Source: Eurosta solidaginis
Taxonomy: Eukaryota > Arthropoda > Insecta > Diptera > Tephritidae
Length of the DNA stretch: 64,000 nucleotides
NCBI RefSeq assembly: GCF_040869045.1
Contig: NC_090322.1
Location: 180,977,477 to 181,041,476, forward strand
Reading direction: 5' to 3'
Position 1 is the first letter of the stretch; every line of letters starts with the position of its first letter. Positions 22,010 through 34,460 of this stretch are shown here, in pieces. The position numbers and the translations under genes are program-made. Below the pieces are notes generated by a model. The model did not search any database and was not told the origin of the DNA. It saw only the letters and a list, made by a program, of their open reading frames with translations.

Positions 22010-24125
22010 TCAGAAGGCTAAGTTCGGGTGTCACCGAACATTACAGACTCAGCTGAGAGCTTAGCTGCGTTGGTTTGGTAGCGTTTCGTAGATGGTACAT
22101 AAGTGGTTTTTAATTTCATATCAAATAAAAAAATAAAAATAAATGTAATGCGCGATAACCTCCGAAGAGATCTAAGGGCGAGCTTCCCTTCCAATTTACG
22201 TCGTGCTCCTCTTGATTTTCCCTACAAATTGGCCGGACAGGACCTACATGTTTTATGCCGACTCCGAACGGCATCTGCAAGGCAGATGAGTTTTCACTGA
22301 GAGCTTTTCATGGCAGAAATACACCCGGAGCGCTTGCCAAACACTGCCGAGGGGCGACTCCGCTTAGAAAATGTTTCTTCTAATTGAAAAACCTTATTTC
22401 TAAAATTTTGATGTTGCTTTGCCCGGGGTGTGAACCCAGGGCATACGGTGTGGCAGGCGGAGCACGCTACCATCACACCACGGTGGCCGCCAGTCAAATA
22501 CGTTTGGAAAATATCGACCAAATTGTAGACCAAGGGTGACGTTTTTTTGGAACGATTTTCCGTCATCCTTTGTCAAATAAGGGAAAATCACCATGTAGGA
22601 AAATTAACCTAGGGTAACCCTGAAATGTGTTTATATGACATGGGTATCAAATGAAAGGTATAAAGAGTATTTTAAAAGGGAGTGTGCCTTAGTTCTACAG
22701 GTGGACGCCTTTTCAAGATATCGGCATAAAGGTGGACCAGGGGTGACCCTAGAATGTGTTTGTACGATATGGGTATCAAATTAAAGGAATTAATGAGGGT
22801 TTTAAAAGGGAGGCGTTTTCGAGATATCGTCCAAAATGTGGACCAGGGTGACCCAGAATATCATCCGTCGGGTACCGCTAATTTATTTATATATGTAATG
22901 CCACGAACAGTATTCCTGCCATGATTCCAACGGCTTTTGATTTCGCCCTGCAGAACTTTTTCATTTTCTTCTACTTAATATGGAAGGTGGCACACCCATT
23001 TCCCAAAGTTTTTTCTAAAGTTATATTTTGCGTCAAAAGACCAATCCAATCACCATGTTTCATTCCCCTTTTCGTATTTGGTATAGAATTATGGCATATT
23101 TTTCATTTTTCGAAGTTTTCGATATCGAAAAAGTGGGCGTGGTCATAGCCGGATTTCGCCCATTTTTCATACCAAGATAAAGTGAGTTCAGATAAATACG
23201 TGAAATAAGTTTAGTAAAGATATATCGATTTTTGCCCAAGTTATCGTGTCAACGGCCGAGAAAAAGGAAACTGGGCGTGGCTGCAACCGATTTCGCCCTT
23301 TTCACAGAAACCGGTTATCGTCATAGAAGCTATGCCCTTACCAAATTTCACAAGGATTGGTAAATTTTTGTTCGACTTATGGCACTAAAAGTATTGTAAA
23401 CAAATTAAATTAAAAAGGGCGGAGCCACGCCCATTTTGAAATCTTATTTTATTGTTGTATTTTTTGCACCATATCATTACTGGAGTTGAATGTTGACATA
23501 ATTTACTTATATACTGTAAAAATATTCAGTTTTTTGTTAAAATTTGACTCCTAATATTTTTTTTTTAAAGTGGGCGTCATCCGATTTTGCTAATTTTTAT
23601 TCAGAACACATATAGTAATAGGAGTAACGTTCCTGCCAAATTTCATCATGATATCTTCAACGACTGCCAAATTACAGCTTGCAAATCTTTTAAATTACCT
23701 TCTTTTAAAAGTGGGTGGTGCCACGCCTATCGTCCAAAATTTTACTACTTTTCTATTCTGCGTCATAAGGTCAACCCACCTACCAAGTTTCATCGCCTTA
23801 TCTGTCTTCGGTAATGAGTTATCGCACTTTTTCGGTTTTTCGAAATTTTCGATGTCTAAAAAGTGGGCGTGGTTATAATCTAATTTCGTTCATTTTAAAT
23901 AGCGATCTGAGATGAGTGCCCAGAAACCCACATACCAAATTTCATCAAGATATCTCAAAATTTACTGAAGTTGTCGTGTTCACGGACAGACAGACGGACG
24001 GACGGACATGGCTAAATGAATTTCTTTTTTCGCCCAAATCATTTTGATATCTCGATTAGTTTATGCAGTTACGGATTACCGTTATGCGAACAAAATTAAT
24101 ATACTCTGTGAGCTCTGCTCAACTA
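22010..24125 (+). repeat. Family A repeat, split by a SINE
   Basis: The family A start at 22010-22070 (CTAAGTTCGGGTGTCACCGAAC) is interrupted by the SINE, then the family resumes at about 22501 and continues to CTCTGTGAGCTCTGCTCAACT at 24122. This copy has only about two of the internal array units. The tract GGACAGACAGACGGACGGAC lies near 23983. Confidence 0.7.
22128..22493 (-). repeat. tRNA-derived SINE, full length
   Basis: Minus-strand copy with the GGCCACCGTGGTGTGATGG head at 22490, the B-box region near 22435 and a poly(A)/ATAAA tail. Flanked by TCAAATA at 22121-22127 and 22494-22500, a 7-bp target duplication of the same length as at 56895. Confidence 0.85.
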
Positions 24126-24138
24126 TAAAAATAGCTAG

Positions 24139-24245
24139 CCCAAAAAAATAAAGAAATACTTGGCGCGATTTACCTCCGAGAAGATTTACGCCTAGCTCTG
24201 TTCCAATTTGCGTCGTGCTCCTTTTTAATCTTCCCTTCGGAGTAA
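24139..24245 (-). repeat. SINE 3' fragment, decayed
   Basis: Matches the last ~100 bases of the SINE (GGCGCGATTTACCTCCGAGAAG and TTTGCGTCGTGCTCC on the plus strand) with many substitutions. Confidence 0.6.
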
Positions 24246-24369
24246 ATGAAACGTAAAATTATTGCGAGGAGTTAATTTTGGAACATAAATGTGAAAAAGT
24301 AAAATATACCCAAAATAGTTCAAAGATTGTTCCAATTTTTGTTGTTATATCGGCCTACTGATTTATAAG

Positions 24370-24860
24370 ATCGCGGGTTGTTCCGCAATGAGCCCAAAAT
24401 AATCAGAAAAAAAAAATCCAAAAAGAACCGGGGACAGTCCTTAAATTATCCCAAAATAGTAATATATTCCGGAAATTACCATGTAATTCTCCACACATTA
24501 CCAAAAAATATTACCAAAGTGATTTTGATACCCAGTCCGAATATCCACTCGTTAAATTATTTTGAGAACAGCCACGAAATTTTTTCGATATTAGTCTGAA
24601 ACAGGCTCAAAATAAGTCCGAAAATAATCTGAAAACAATCCGGAAATGGCCGAAAATTAGTTCTGAAGATATCACGAAATAGTCGCAAAATGGCTGCGAT
24701 GCTATTCCGAAAAAAACCAAGAAACTGCTCCAAAAAGTTTCCGAAATTAATTCCTAAATGATCCTGAAGAAGTACTGAGTGAATCATGAAGTAGCCCCGA
24801 AATTACCTTGACATAAGTAATTCCAAAAACTATCTGAAAATGATCCCTAAGATTGGTATA
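24370..24860 (+). repeat. Degenerate CCGAAA(A)T-type minisatellite
   Basis: Short words such as CCCAAAATA, CCGAAAATAAT, CCGGAAAT and CCGAAATTA recur at irregular 12-25 base spacing with intervening variation. The tract at 33880-34040 has the same texture. No gene. Confidence 0.6.
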
Positions 24861-25560
24861 AAAATATCATATAAACCCAAAAAGTGACGGGTGCCACTGC
24901 TCATTTCTCCATAATTGACTTATGTGATCAGAATGTCAAATATCATAAGATTTGTACCCAGAGTTATCACGCTTTATAGTCTAGGTCAAATAGACACACA
25001 GTTCCTTTCTCCTAAATTGCTAGATCCCGACTTATGTGACTCATATATCAAATATCATTGGTTTAACCCAAAAAGATCCAGAGCTATGATGACGAAGAAA
25101 ATGTGTATTCCGGTTATGCGACCGCGACAAACTGACCATATGTTCAGAATAAAAAAAATAATGCATCGATTTCTCTGGGATTTTTCTTTGCCTGGATAAG
25201 ACGCTAATCAAAGCATGAAGTATCACTCACATCCCTTGCACTGATTCCATATCCTGTGTAAGTTCGTTTAAGAAATGAGCATTGTATTACTACCAAAGAC
25301 ATTTGCTGTTGGAGACACGAATTTCAACATGAGTGAATTCGAATAATTCCCACACTCTTATTTCTTTCTTCTTGCAATGGGAAAAGTGCAATTTTTTTAC
25401 CACTATAAGCGGGAGCCTATAATGCTTAGAGTCTATTTTAACCGATTTTGTTTCAAATATTTTAGTTGGTGACTTAAAAAATAAGAGTCATTCAATCGTA
25501 ATCTCAGAAGTTGATTGCAATGTATTTCGGAAGCCGCCAAAAAGTTGAAACGTTTTATTA
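24861..25560. other. No recognised feature
   Basis: Nothing supportable seen. Confidence 0.5.
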
Positions 25561-26471
25561 ACAAGTAAGGAAGGCTAAGTTGGGGGGTAACCGAACATTA
25601 CATACTCAGTTGAGAGCTAAGGAGACAAAATAAGGGAAAATCACCATGTAGGAAAATGAACCTAGGGTAACCCTGGAATGTGTTTGTATGACATGTGTAT
25701 CAAATGGAAGGTATTAAAGAGTCTTTTAAGAGAGAGTGGGCCATAGTTCTATAGGTGGACGCCATTTAGGGATATCGCCATAAAGGTGGACCAGGGATGA
25801 CTCTAGAATTTGTTTGTACGATATGGGTATCAAATTAAGGATATTAATTAGGGTTTTAAAAGGGAGTCGTTAGTTGCATATGTGAAGGCGTTTTCGAGAT
25901 ATTGACCAAAATGTGGACCAGGGTGACCTAGAACATCATCTGTCGGGTACCGCTAATTTATTTATATATGTAATACCACGAACAGTATTCCTGCCAAGAT
26001 TCCAACGGCTTTTGATCTCGCCCTGCAGAACTTTTTCATTTTCTTCTACTTAATATGGTAGGTGTCACACCCATTTTACAAAGTTTTTTTCTAAAGTTAG
26101 ATTTTGCGTCAATAAACCAATCCAATAACCATGTTTCATCCCTCTTTTCGTATTTGGTATAGAATTATGGCATTTTTTTCATTTTTCGAAATTTTCGATA
26201 TCGAAAAAGTGTGCGGGGTCATAGTCGGATTTCGCCCATTTTTAATACCAAGATAAAGTGAGTTCAGATAAGTACGAGAACTAAGTTTAGTAAAAATATG
26301 TCGATTTTTGGTCAAGTTATCGTATTAACGGCCGAGCGGAAGGACAGACGGTCGACTGTGGGCGTGGCTTCAACCGATTTCGCCCTTTTTCACAGAAAAC
26401 AGTTATCGTCCTAGAATCTAAGCGCTACCAAATTTCACAAGGATTGGTAAATTTTTGTTCGACTTATGGCA

Positions 26472-27877
26472 TTAAAAGTATCCTAGACAAATTAAATGAC
26501 AAAGGGTGGAGCCACGCCCATTTTCAAATTTTCTTTTATTTTTGTATTTTGTTGCACTATGTTGTTGTTGTTGTTGTAGCAATGCTCGCCCACCTAATAG
26601 CCGCGACCGATCACAAATTGGTTCCACATTACAATTGATGAGATGGTTGGTGTCATGTGGGGACACATTGCAAGCGGGGCATATATTTTGTATGTCGGGG
26701 TTGATTCTGGATAGGTAAGAGTTTAACCTGTTACAGTATCCAGAACGAAGTTGAGCAAGAGTGACACGCGTTTCCCTGGGGAGTATGCGTTCCTCTTCCG
26801 CAAGTTTTGGATAATTTTCGTTAAGTACTGGATTCACCGGGCAATTCCCGGCATAAAGGTCCGACGCCTGTTTATGGAGTTCACCAAGGACCTGCTTGTA
26901 TTTTTCCACTTCATACGGCTGGGTTCTCAGGGGCCGTATTTCCTCAAAATGCTTACGGAGATGACTCCTTAAGCCCCTAGGCGGTGCTGGTTCATCAATC
27001 AGATGTCTGTTGGGATGCCCAGGTTTCTGGGTATTCAACAGGAACTGTTTGGTCAGCATCTCATTTCTCTCCCTGATGGGGAGTATTCTCGCCTCATTAT
27101 GCAGATGGTGTTCTGGGGACATAAGAAGACAGCCCGTGGCGATTCTGAGAGCAGTATTTTGGCAGGCCTGTAGTTTCTTCCAGTGGGTGATTTTTAGGCT
27201 TGGCGACCATATGGGTGACGCGTAGCACGTAATCGGCTGGCTAATTGCTTTGTATGTAGTCATGAGCGTTTCTTTATCTTTTCCCCAAGTACTGCCAGCG
27301 AGGGATTTGAGGATTTTGTTACGGCTCTGAATTCTCGGAACAATTGTGGCTGCGTGCTCACCAAAATGTAGATCCTGATCAAACGTCACACCCAACATTT
27401 TGGGGTGTAGGACAGTCGGTAGCGTAGTGCCATCGACGTGGATGTTCAAAATGGTCGACATTTGGGGCGTCCATGTTGTAAATAAGGTCGCGGAAGATTT
27501 AGTCGGTGATAATGCCAGGTTTCGCGAGGCGAAAAAACTGGAGAGATCAGGGAGATAGCAGTTTATTTTATTGCATAGCGCATCGATCTTTGGGCCTGGG
27601 CCTGTGGCCATTATTGTGCAGTCATCGGCGTAGGAAACGATTGTGACTCCTTCCGGTGGTGAAGGTAGCTTAGATATGTAGAAATTAAACAAAAGTGGGG
27701 ATAGGACACCACCCTGTGGCAACCCCTGTTTAATTCTCCTTGGTTTTGATGTTTCGTTTCTAAATTGCACCGATGCCTGCCGACCACCCAGATAATTTGC
27801 GGTCCACCTTTTAAGACATGGGGGAAGGGTAGACCCTTCCAGGTCCTGCAGTAACGAGCCAAGGTTGACCGTATCAA
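26472..27877 (-). pseudogene. LINE reverse transcriptase, C-terminal half, with zinc knuckle
   Basis: 27611-27877 covers the FDTV-like region. 26472-27770 (432 codons) carries GLPQGGVLSPLLFNFYIS, the YADD active site, the thumb (LGVTFDQDLHF), and the terminal LRSGYCNRLNS with CPACNVSPHDTNHLINC. Between that knuckle and the tail about 30 codons including the natural stop are deleted, compared with 11570-13219, so the frame runs through the (CAA)n tail as poly-Gln and on into flanking family A sequence. Confidence 0.85.
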
Positions 27878-27926
27878 AAGCTTTTGATAGGTCTAGCGCT
27901 ACGAGTACTGTTCTATGGTGGGGGTA

Positions 27927-28603
27927 TTAATATAAACCGCAATTTATCTGGGTGCTAATGGCATTTAGCGCGGTGGTAGTGCTATGGAGTTTTCTGAAGC
28001 CATGCTGATGAGGGGCTAGCTGCAAATTTGCTTGGAAATAAGGGAGCAAAATGGCTTCAAGCGTCTTTGCCACTGGCGATAGGAGAGATATCGGACGATA
28101 CGACTCACCTATGTTAGCTGGTTTCCCAGGCTTTAGTAGCGGGACCACCTTAGCTATTTTCCATCTCTCAGGTATGACAAAGGTGGAGAAACATTTTGAA
28201 GACATGCGCTAAATATTTGAAACCTCTTCCCCTAGGTTTTTAAGCATCGGCATGGCTATGCCGTCTGGGCCCACTGCTTTGGATGGTTTAGCACGACCAA
28301 TGGCGTCCTCAATCTCTTTAGCGGTGATGGTGATTGGTGACGCGCTGAATTTGTGTTTATGTGCGCGTCTGTTTGCTCTCCGTCTATCTTTGTCGACCGT
28401 AGGATGCATTATATATTGTCGGCAGAAAGCGCTCGCGCATTTTTGCGCGTCCGACAGCACTTTGTCGCCAAAGGCGATGGAAACTTTGTCTTTGTGCTTA
28501 GTCGGATTCGATAGGGACCAAAAAGGTTACCCACACCGGTAGAGAGGTTACAACATCTTAGGTGCTCCTCCCATTTCGCCCGCTTGTGATCATCCACAAG
28601 CAA
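27927..28603 (-). pseudogene. LINE reverse transcriptase, N-terminal half, in several frames
   Basis: Consecutive frames at 28409-28603, 28209-28460 and 27927-28205 give the palm/fingers motifs: IGRAKPSKAVGPDGIAMPMLK, PERWKIAKVVPLLKPGKP, SYRPISLLSPVAKTLEAIL and HQHGFRKLHSTTTAL. Each is well conserved, but the joins need frameshifts and there is a stop near 28207. Together with 26472-27877 it completes the polymerase. Confidence 0.85.
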
Positions 28604-28677
28604 TCTGATGCGTTGGTTTATATCCCTTATTTGGGGGTCGCCTGGATCAAGCTGTCTTATAAGGTCACGTTCTCTCG

Positions 28678-29958
28678 CTAAGTTTCCGGCCTCCGCCGGG
28701 AAGTGGGCCGGATTTCGGGAATTCTCCCGGCGGGAATGAAATGTGCCGAGGCGGATTTAATGACCTTACGGAAGGCACACTCCCCTTGGCGGGCATCAGT
28801 CGGGATAGGGAGGGCAGCTAGGCGGCTGTCTGTAAAGGATTTATATTCTTCCCACTTTCCTTTTTTGAAGTTTATGAAAGTGCGTTTTTCAGTGACGATG
28901 AAGTCGGCGGTACGCTCAAGCGAAATAAGTATGGGCAGGTGGTCGGATGCCAATGTTACCATCGGCTGCCAGTTGACGCAGTTTACGAGTTCTGCGCTCA
29001 CGATTGAGATATCTGGCGAGCTGTGACAGCTTCCTACCATACGTGTGGGGGCGTCTCCGTTTATTGTGCAGAACGTCGTTTCTTCTATTTGATCCGCCAA
29101 CATCTCACCCCTACTGTCCGCCCGCAAGTTTGAATGCCATAGATCATGATGGGCATTGAAATCGCCTAAGATAATGCGATTGTTGCCAGTGAGTAAGGCC
29201 CTGATATTAGGGCGGTATCCACTGGGGCAACAGGTGGCAGGAGGGATGTAGATGTTGATGATTTCTAGGTTTGCATCGCCTGACCGGACAGATAGGCCTT
29301 GACGTTCTAAGACATTGTCCCTGCGGTCGATGCCAGGATCAAATATATAATATTGCACAGAGTGGTGTATGATAAACGCGAGACCGCCTCCATTTCCGCT
29401 CTCGCGGTCTTTCCTGTGGACGTTATACCTAGAGCAAGTCTGCAATGCAGATCTTGCTGTGAGTTTAGTCTCTTGAATCGCAGCAATGCGGATGTTGTGC
29501 CGCTTCATGAAATCGACTATCTCCGTAATCTTCCCAGTTAGTCCATTACAGTTTAACTGCAGATTTCTGAAGTGCATAAGGGGAGACGTCGCCACTCTGG
29601 GGGTAAGTGACGGGTGACTACGCCTGGGTTGGGGAAGGCCAGGACGCAATTGCTGTTGTGGCCCTAGGACTGGGCGTCCTTGGGCAAGCATTGGGGTACC
29701 CGGATGATTTGGGTTTGCGACCTGGCAACATGGCGCGATGAAACCCGTCGGGGGATTGCCGTCGCGGAGACCAGAACATCTAGGGAAGTGGCACCACCCA
29801 AGGCAGGAGCTGCATTGGGCGGATGTCGCAAACATATATATTCTGTGCTGGCAAACGGTGCAAACGGAGGTAGGGACTAAGAGCCTGTTTCCCTGACCTA
29901 CACGATTGCTGCCGGAAAAGAGGGGGGAGAAGACGGGGCAGGGGCTGTTCTTCAGCAT
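28678..29958 (-). pseudogene. LINE second PHD-like finger and APE endonuclease domain
   Basis: 426 codons, open throughout. Residues ~30-85 hold a second finger (CTVC...CSSC...HFPRC...APCC) resembling the first. From ~130 an apurinic/apyrimidinic-like endonuclease follows, with LQLNCNG, AIQETKL (catalytic Glu), ILGDFNAHH, SSPDISIV and ASDHLPI all intact. This enzyme nicks target DNA for target-primed reverse transcription. The frame then breaks before the reverse transcriptase. The ATG used is simply the first Met in the frame. In an intact element this would be continuous with the upstream and downstream frames. Confidence 0.85.
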
Positions 29959-29987
29959 TGCATCCGACTCTACTACGAAGATTGTAG

Positions 29988-30488
29988 TTATGAGTGGTTG
30001 CAGCTGTTTGAGTTGTTGGCGCCGTGGGGCGCGAGCAGCAGCGGGTACTTGTTGTGGCTTGCTGAGCAGCGGGGCTGCTGGAAGGTAGTGGGGGCGCTTA
30101 GACGTAGACTACGGGACGCCCTTGGGCGTGAACAGCAAGGAGCCACAAAAGATTTATAAAAGTTACGTGGACGTCGGGTTTTGGGATCAAGCCCAGAACA
30201 ACCTGTCCGATGCAACCATCCTTTGCACGAGACACACTGAACAGAGTATGACCGTCCTAAAAAGATTCTTTTCCGGCAGATGCAGCAAAACCATTTCTCA
30301 GGACCGGGGTCAGGAGACGGACCCGGATTGGATTCGATGCCTTCCCGGAGTAAGAGAATATGGAGCAGTCCTGCTGCAAGGAGCTGCTGGGAGGATGACA
30401 ATTTGTGGGAGGGACGAAACAAATTAGATGGGGTCACACTGGAATGACAGTCCTTGGTCGGGAAAAATCCCCAGTCGCTCCGGTACAT
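29988..30488 (-). pseudogene. LINE N-terminal ORF: 2A-like motif and PHD-like finger
   Basis: I place the start at ATG 30488, inside the element, because an upstream in-frame ATG at 30545 lies in flanking repeat. About 166 codons follow. GIESNPGP sits at residues ~50-57 after a Leu-rich stretch, the layout of 2A ribosome-skipping peptides near the N-terminus of some LINE ORFs. A finger with C-x2-C...C-x2-C-x4-H-x3-C spacing then follows (WFCCIC to APCC), then a Ser/Pro-rich linker and a stop. The next domain is in another frame, so a frameshift probably broke one longer protein. The role of such fingers is nucleic-acid or protein binding by analogy only. Confidence 0.75.
30318..30341 (-). other. 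2A-like peptide motif GIESNPGP
   Basis: Consensus 2A ends D-x-E-x-N-P-G/P. Here Gly replaces the usual Asp, while E, N, P, G and P are kept. The upstream LLHILLLRE stretch suits the helical part. Ribosome skipping would release a peptide of about 56 residues. Activity is not certain. Confidence 0.75.
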
Positions 30489-31429
30489 AGAACAGACTGC
30501 CTTGGGAAGCGTTGCACTATCATTACTGGAGTTGAATGTTGACATAATTTACTTATATACTGTAAAGATATTAACTTTTTTTTTTTTTAAATTTGACTTT
30601 AAAAAAATTTTTTTTAAGTAGGCGTGGTCGCTCTCCGATTTTGCTAATTTTTGTTAAGCATACATATAGTAATAGGGGTAACATTCCTGCCACATTTCAT
30701 CATGATATCTTCAACGACTGCCAAATTACAGCTTGCAAAACTTCTAAATTACCTTCTTTAAAAAGTGAGCGGTGCCACGCCCATTGTCCAAAATTTTACC
30801 AATTTTCTATTCTGCTTCATAATTTCAACTCACCTACCAAGTTTCATCGCTTTATCCATCTTTGGTAATGACTTATCGCACTTTTTCCATTTTTCGAAAT
30901 TTTCGATATCGAAAAAGTGGGCGTGGTTATAGTCCGATATCGTTCATTTTAAATAGCGATCTGAGATGAGTGCCCAGGAACATGCATACCAAATTTCATC
31001 AAGATACCTCAAAATTTACTCAAGTTATGGTGTTAACGGACGGACGGACGGACGGACGGATGGGCGGACGGACATGGCTCAATCAAATTTTTTTTCGATC
31101 CTGATTATTTTGATATATGGAAGTCTATATCTATCTCGATTCCTTTCAAACTTATCGTTATCCAATCAAACTTAATATACTCTGTGAGCTCTGCTCAACT
31201 GAGTATAAAAATAAATCAATTGATTGCAAGCATATCCAAACCACCGGTACCGGTGCGTATACGTAACATTTTTTCTTTTGTATAAAAGAGTAACATACAG
31301 TTGAAGTAAACGTAAGTGTATTAAAAAATATTTTTTAATCATATTCTTTCTTAAAACAGGGTGTTAGGAAGTATATAAATATTTATAACTATGTACCATG
31401 AAAAAACGAGAAAAAAATGTTATAAAAGA

Positions 31430-32222
31430 AAGTAGCGGTTGTCGTCAAAGAAGCTATGTATGCCCTTACCAAATTTCACAAGGATTGGTAAATTTTTGTT
31501 CGACTTATGGCACTAAAAGTATTGTAAACAAATTAAATGAAAAAGGGCGGAGCCACGCCCATTTTTAAATCTTATTTTATTGTTGTATTTTTTGCACCAT
31601 ATCATTACTGGAGTTGAATGTTGACATAATTTACTTATATACTATAAAAATATTCAGTTTTTTGTTAAAATTTGACTCCTAATATTTTTTTTAAAGTGGG
31701 CGTGTTCGTCATCCGATTTTGCTAATTTTTATTCAGAACGCATATAGTAATAGGAGTAACGTTCCTGCCAAATTTAATCATGATATCTTCAACGACTGCC
31801 AAATTACAGCTTGCAAATCTTTTAAATTACCTTCTTTAAAAAGTGGGCGGTGCCACGCCTATCGTCCAAAAGTTTACTAGTTTTCTATTCTGCGTCATAA
31901 GGTCAACCCACCTACCAAGTTTCATCGCTTATCTGTCTTCGGTAATGAGTTATCGCACTTTTTCAGTTTTTCGAAATTTTCGATGTCTAAAAAGTGGGCG
32001 TGGTTATAATCTAATTTCGTTCATTTTAAATAGCGATCTGAGATGAGTGCCCAGAAACCCACATACCAAATTTCATCAAGATATCTCAAAATTTACTGAA
32101 GTTGTCGTGTTCACGGACAGACAGACGGACGGACGGACATGGCTAAATGAATTTCTTTTTTCGCCCAGATCATTTTGATATCTCGATTAGTTTATGCAGT
32201 TACGGATTATCGTTATGTTATA
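31430..32222 (+). repeat. Family A repeat, 3' part
   Basis: Starts abruptly at a block equivalent to 23310 and runs through GGGCGTGTTCGTCATCC and GGGCGGTGCCACGCC motifs to GTTATG at 32218. It is very close to 23310-24080, closer than to other copies, so the two share a subfamily. The terminal TGAGTATAAAA block is missing. Confidence 0.75.
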
Positions 32223-32650
32223 AAAGAAGGTTACGCACTCTAATGTACAAAGTTAGATTGTAATTCTACACTTTGAAATGTTACAGTCGTTTGTGTTATT
32301 TGAAACTGCAAATATATTTAACGGTTCTGTTGAGTTACATCATAAATATGTACTAAAATATGAGCAAAGATAAGAAGTCGTCACAAAAAAGTATAAATAT
32401 GGAAATGACAACTAATACATATGCGCATACTTATATTAAAATGTGCGAACAAGAACAAGAACTATTACATTTGTGATAATAATTGCTTTGTTTGTGTTGT
32501 TGCTTTTTGTATTGCATTCGTACCAGGTGATGTTTTATGCTAAATACAGACATTTGTATGGCGATTTAATTTATATTGTGTTCTTTATTTCCCTTCCCTT
32601 CTTTATGCCTTCTTCATCGCTTCTTCTTATTGTGCTTACTTACATCAGCA
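32223..32650. other. No recognised feature
   Basis: AT-rich unique-looking DNA. Confidence 0.5.
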
Positions 32651-32654
32651 CCAG

Positions 32655-33705
32655 GGTTTTAAAAGGGGTGGCCCTTAGAAGTATATGTGAAGGCATTTTC
32701 GAGATATCGACCAAAATGTGGACCAGGGTGACCCAGAACATCATCCGGCGGGTACCGCTAATTTAATTATATATGTAATACCACGAACAGTATTCCTGCC
32801 ATAATTCCAAGGGCTTTTGATTTCGCCCTGCAGAACTTTTTAATTTTCTTCTACTTAATATGGTAGGTGTCACACCCATTTTACAAAGTTTTTTCTAAAG
32901 TTATATTTTGCGTCAAAAAATCAATACAATCTCCATGTTTCATCCCTTTTTTCGTATTTGGTATAGAATTATGGAATTTTTTTCCATTTTTCGAAATTTT
33001 CGAAATCGAAAAGTGGGCGTGGTCATAGTCGGATTTCGGCCATTTTTAATACCAAGATAAAGTAAGTTCAGATAAGTACGTGAACTAAGTTTAGTAAAGA
33101 TACATCGATTTTTTTTATAATGGGCGTGTTCGTTATCCCATTTTGCAAATTTTTATTTAGCACACATACATATATTAACAGGAGATACGTTCCTGCTAAA
33201 TTTCATCATGATATCTCCAACCACTGCCAAATTACGGCATGCAAAACTTTGAAATTACCTTCTTTTAAAAGTGGGCGGGGCCGCGCCCATTGTCCAAAAT
33301 TTTACTAATATTGTATTCTATTACTAATTGTATACTCCGCGGCAAAAGGTCAACCCACCTATCAAGTTTCATCGCTGTAATGTATCTTTGGTAATGTATT
33401 ATCGCACTTTTTAATTTTTCGAAATTTTCGATATCGAAAAAGTGGGCGTGGCTATGTCCGATTTCGTTCATTTTAAATAGCGATTTGATATGAGTGCCTT
33501 GGAATTTACATATCCAATTTCATTAAGATACCTCAAAATTTCCTCAAGTTATCGTGTTTACGGACAGACAGCCGGACGGACGGACATGGCTAAATGAATT
33601 TCTTTTTCGCCCAGATCATTTTGATATATAGAAGTCTATATCTATCTCGATTAGTTTATGCCGTTACGGGGTACTCTGTGAGCTCTGCTCAGCTGAGATA
33701 AAATG
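32655..33705 (+). repeat. Family A repeat, internally rearranged
   Basis: Enters the family at the last array unit and reaches CTCTGTGAGCTCTGCTCAGCTGAG near 33698. Compared with other copies, about 380 bp around 33110 are missing (the CAACCGATTTCGCCC to AAAATTTGACT part). Confidence 0.7.
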
Positions 33706-33879
33706 TATTGTTTCTAGTACAGTGATATCTCAATGATTTGATACGCAGCTGCTTACGGCCTTAGACGAAGTAGTGGGTCAACAGCCATGAGTTACCTGTT
33801 TGCTTATTTTTTGATAACAAATCAGCACTTTTTTGATAAAAATCGAATAGTTTTTCGATGACATATCGCCTAACAAATT

Positions 33880-34040
33880 CCCAAATCGATCTCGAAATAT
33901 TATCTAAAACAGCAACGAACTGATCTCAAAATAGTCCCGGAATGATCCCAACATAACTACGACAAGTCCCGTAATAATTCCAAAATTATAACCGATTATT
34001 CCAGAAATTATCGAAAATCGGTCCCTAAAAACCCTCATTT
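33880..34040 (+). repeat. Short degenerate CCGAAAT-type minisatellite
   Basis: Irregular words (CTCGAAATA, CTCAAAATAGTCCCGGAAT, CCAGAAATTATCG) like those at 24370-24860. Confidence 0.5.
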
Positions 34041-34460
34041 TTGTTTTTGGATATCGGTTTAATCCTTGGTCAACTGAATTGCTTCTCTTTTCAACCATTA
34101 AATGCAATCTCAGCTCAGAATTCGTTTAAACGATTTTAAGATTTAATGCTGCTGAATTTTTTTCAAACTTGATTTTGATTGGCAATGGAAACTGTCCTTA
34201 TTTGACAGCTCATCGGTACATATCTACATGTGAGCATTATTTTCAGTTTCATAAAATACAAAAATTATGAAAATATGGTCTTAAAATATATTAAGTAAAA
34301 ATTTAAAAATATAACTTTATAAAAGACGCTCAGAAATCATGAAAAGAAAAAAAGAGTATATTCATAAACAACCACAAATCAAGACAAATCAAATTTAAAA
34401 ACATCTACTTAAATGTTCGTAATTTGTGAGAGAATAAATTAATGTTTTACAAATGATCGA

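Larger units (their letters stand above)
26561..30510 (-). mobile_element. Near full-length non-LTR retrotransposon (2A-PHD-APE-RT type)
   Basis: A perfect 10-bp target duplication GTTGCACTAT (26551-26560, 30511-30520) bounds it inside a family A copy. The 5' end lies only about 22 bp before the first ATG (30488). The 3' end is a (CAA)n tail. Coding order on the minus strand: 2A-like motif, PHD-like finger, second finger, APE endonuclease, reverse transcriptase, C-terminal zinc knuckle. Several frameshifts make this copy inactive. The clade within the Jockey/I/CR1 superfamilies is not resolved. The absence of RNase H argues against I and LOA. Confidence 0.9.
25561..31210 (+). repeat. Family A repeat, complete ends, split by a LINE
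   Basis: Starts with ACAAGTAAGGAAGGCTAAG and finishes with GAGCTCTGCTCAACTGAGTATAAAAA at 31210. The two parts are 25561-26560 and 30521-31210 (about 1.7 kb together), parted by the LINE at 26561-30510. TACTCAGTTGAGAGCT near the start and AGCTCTGCTCAACTGAGTA at the end form imperfect subterminal inverted repeats. Confidence 0.8.
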
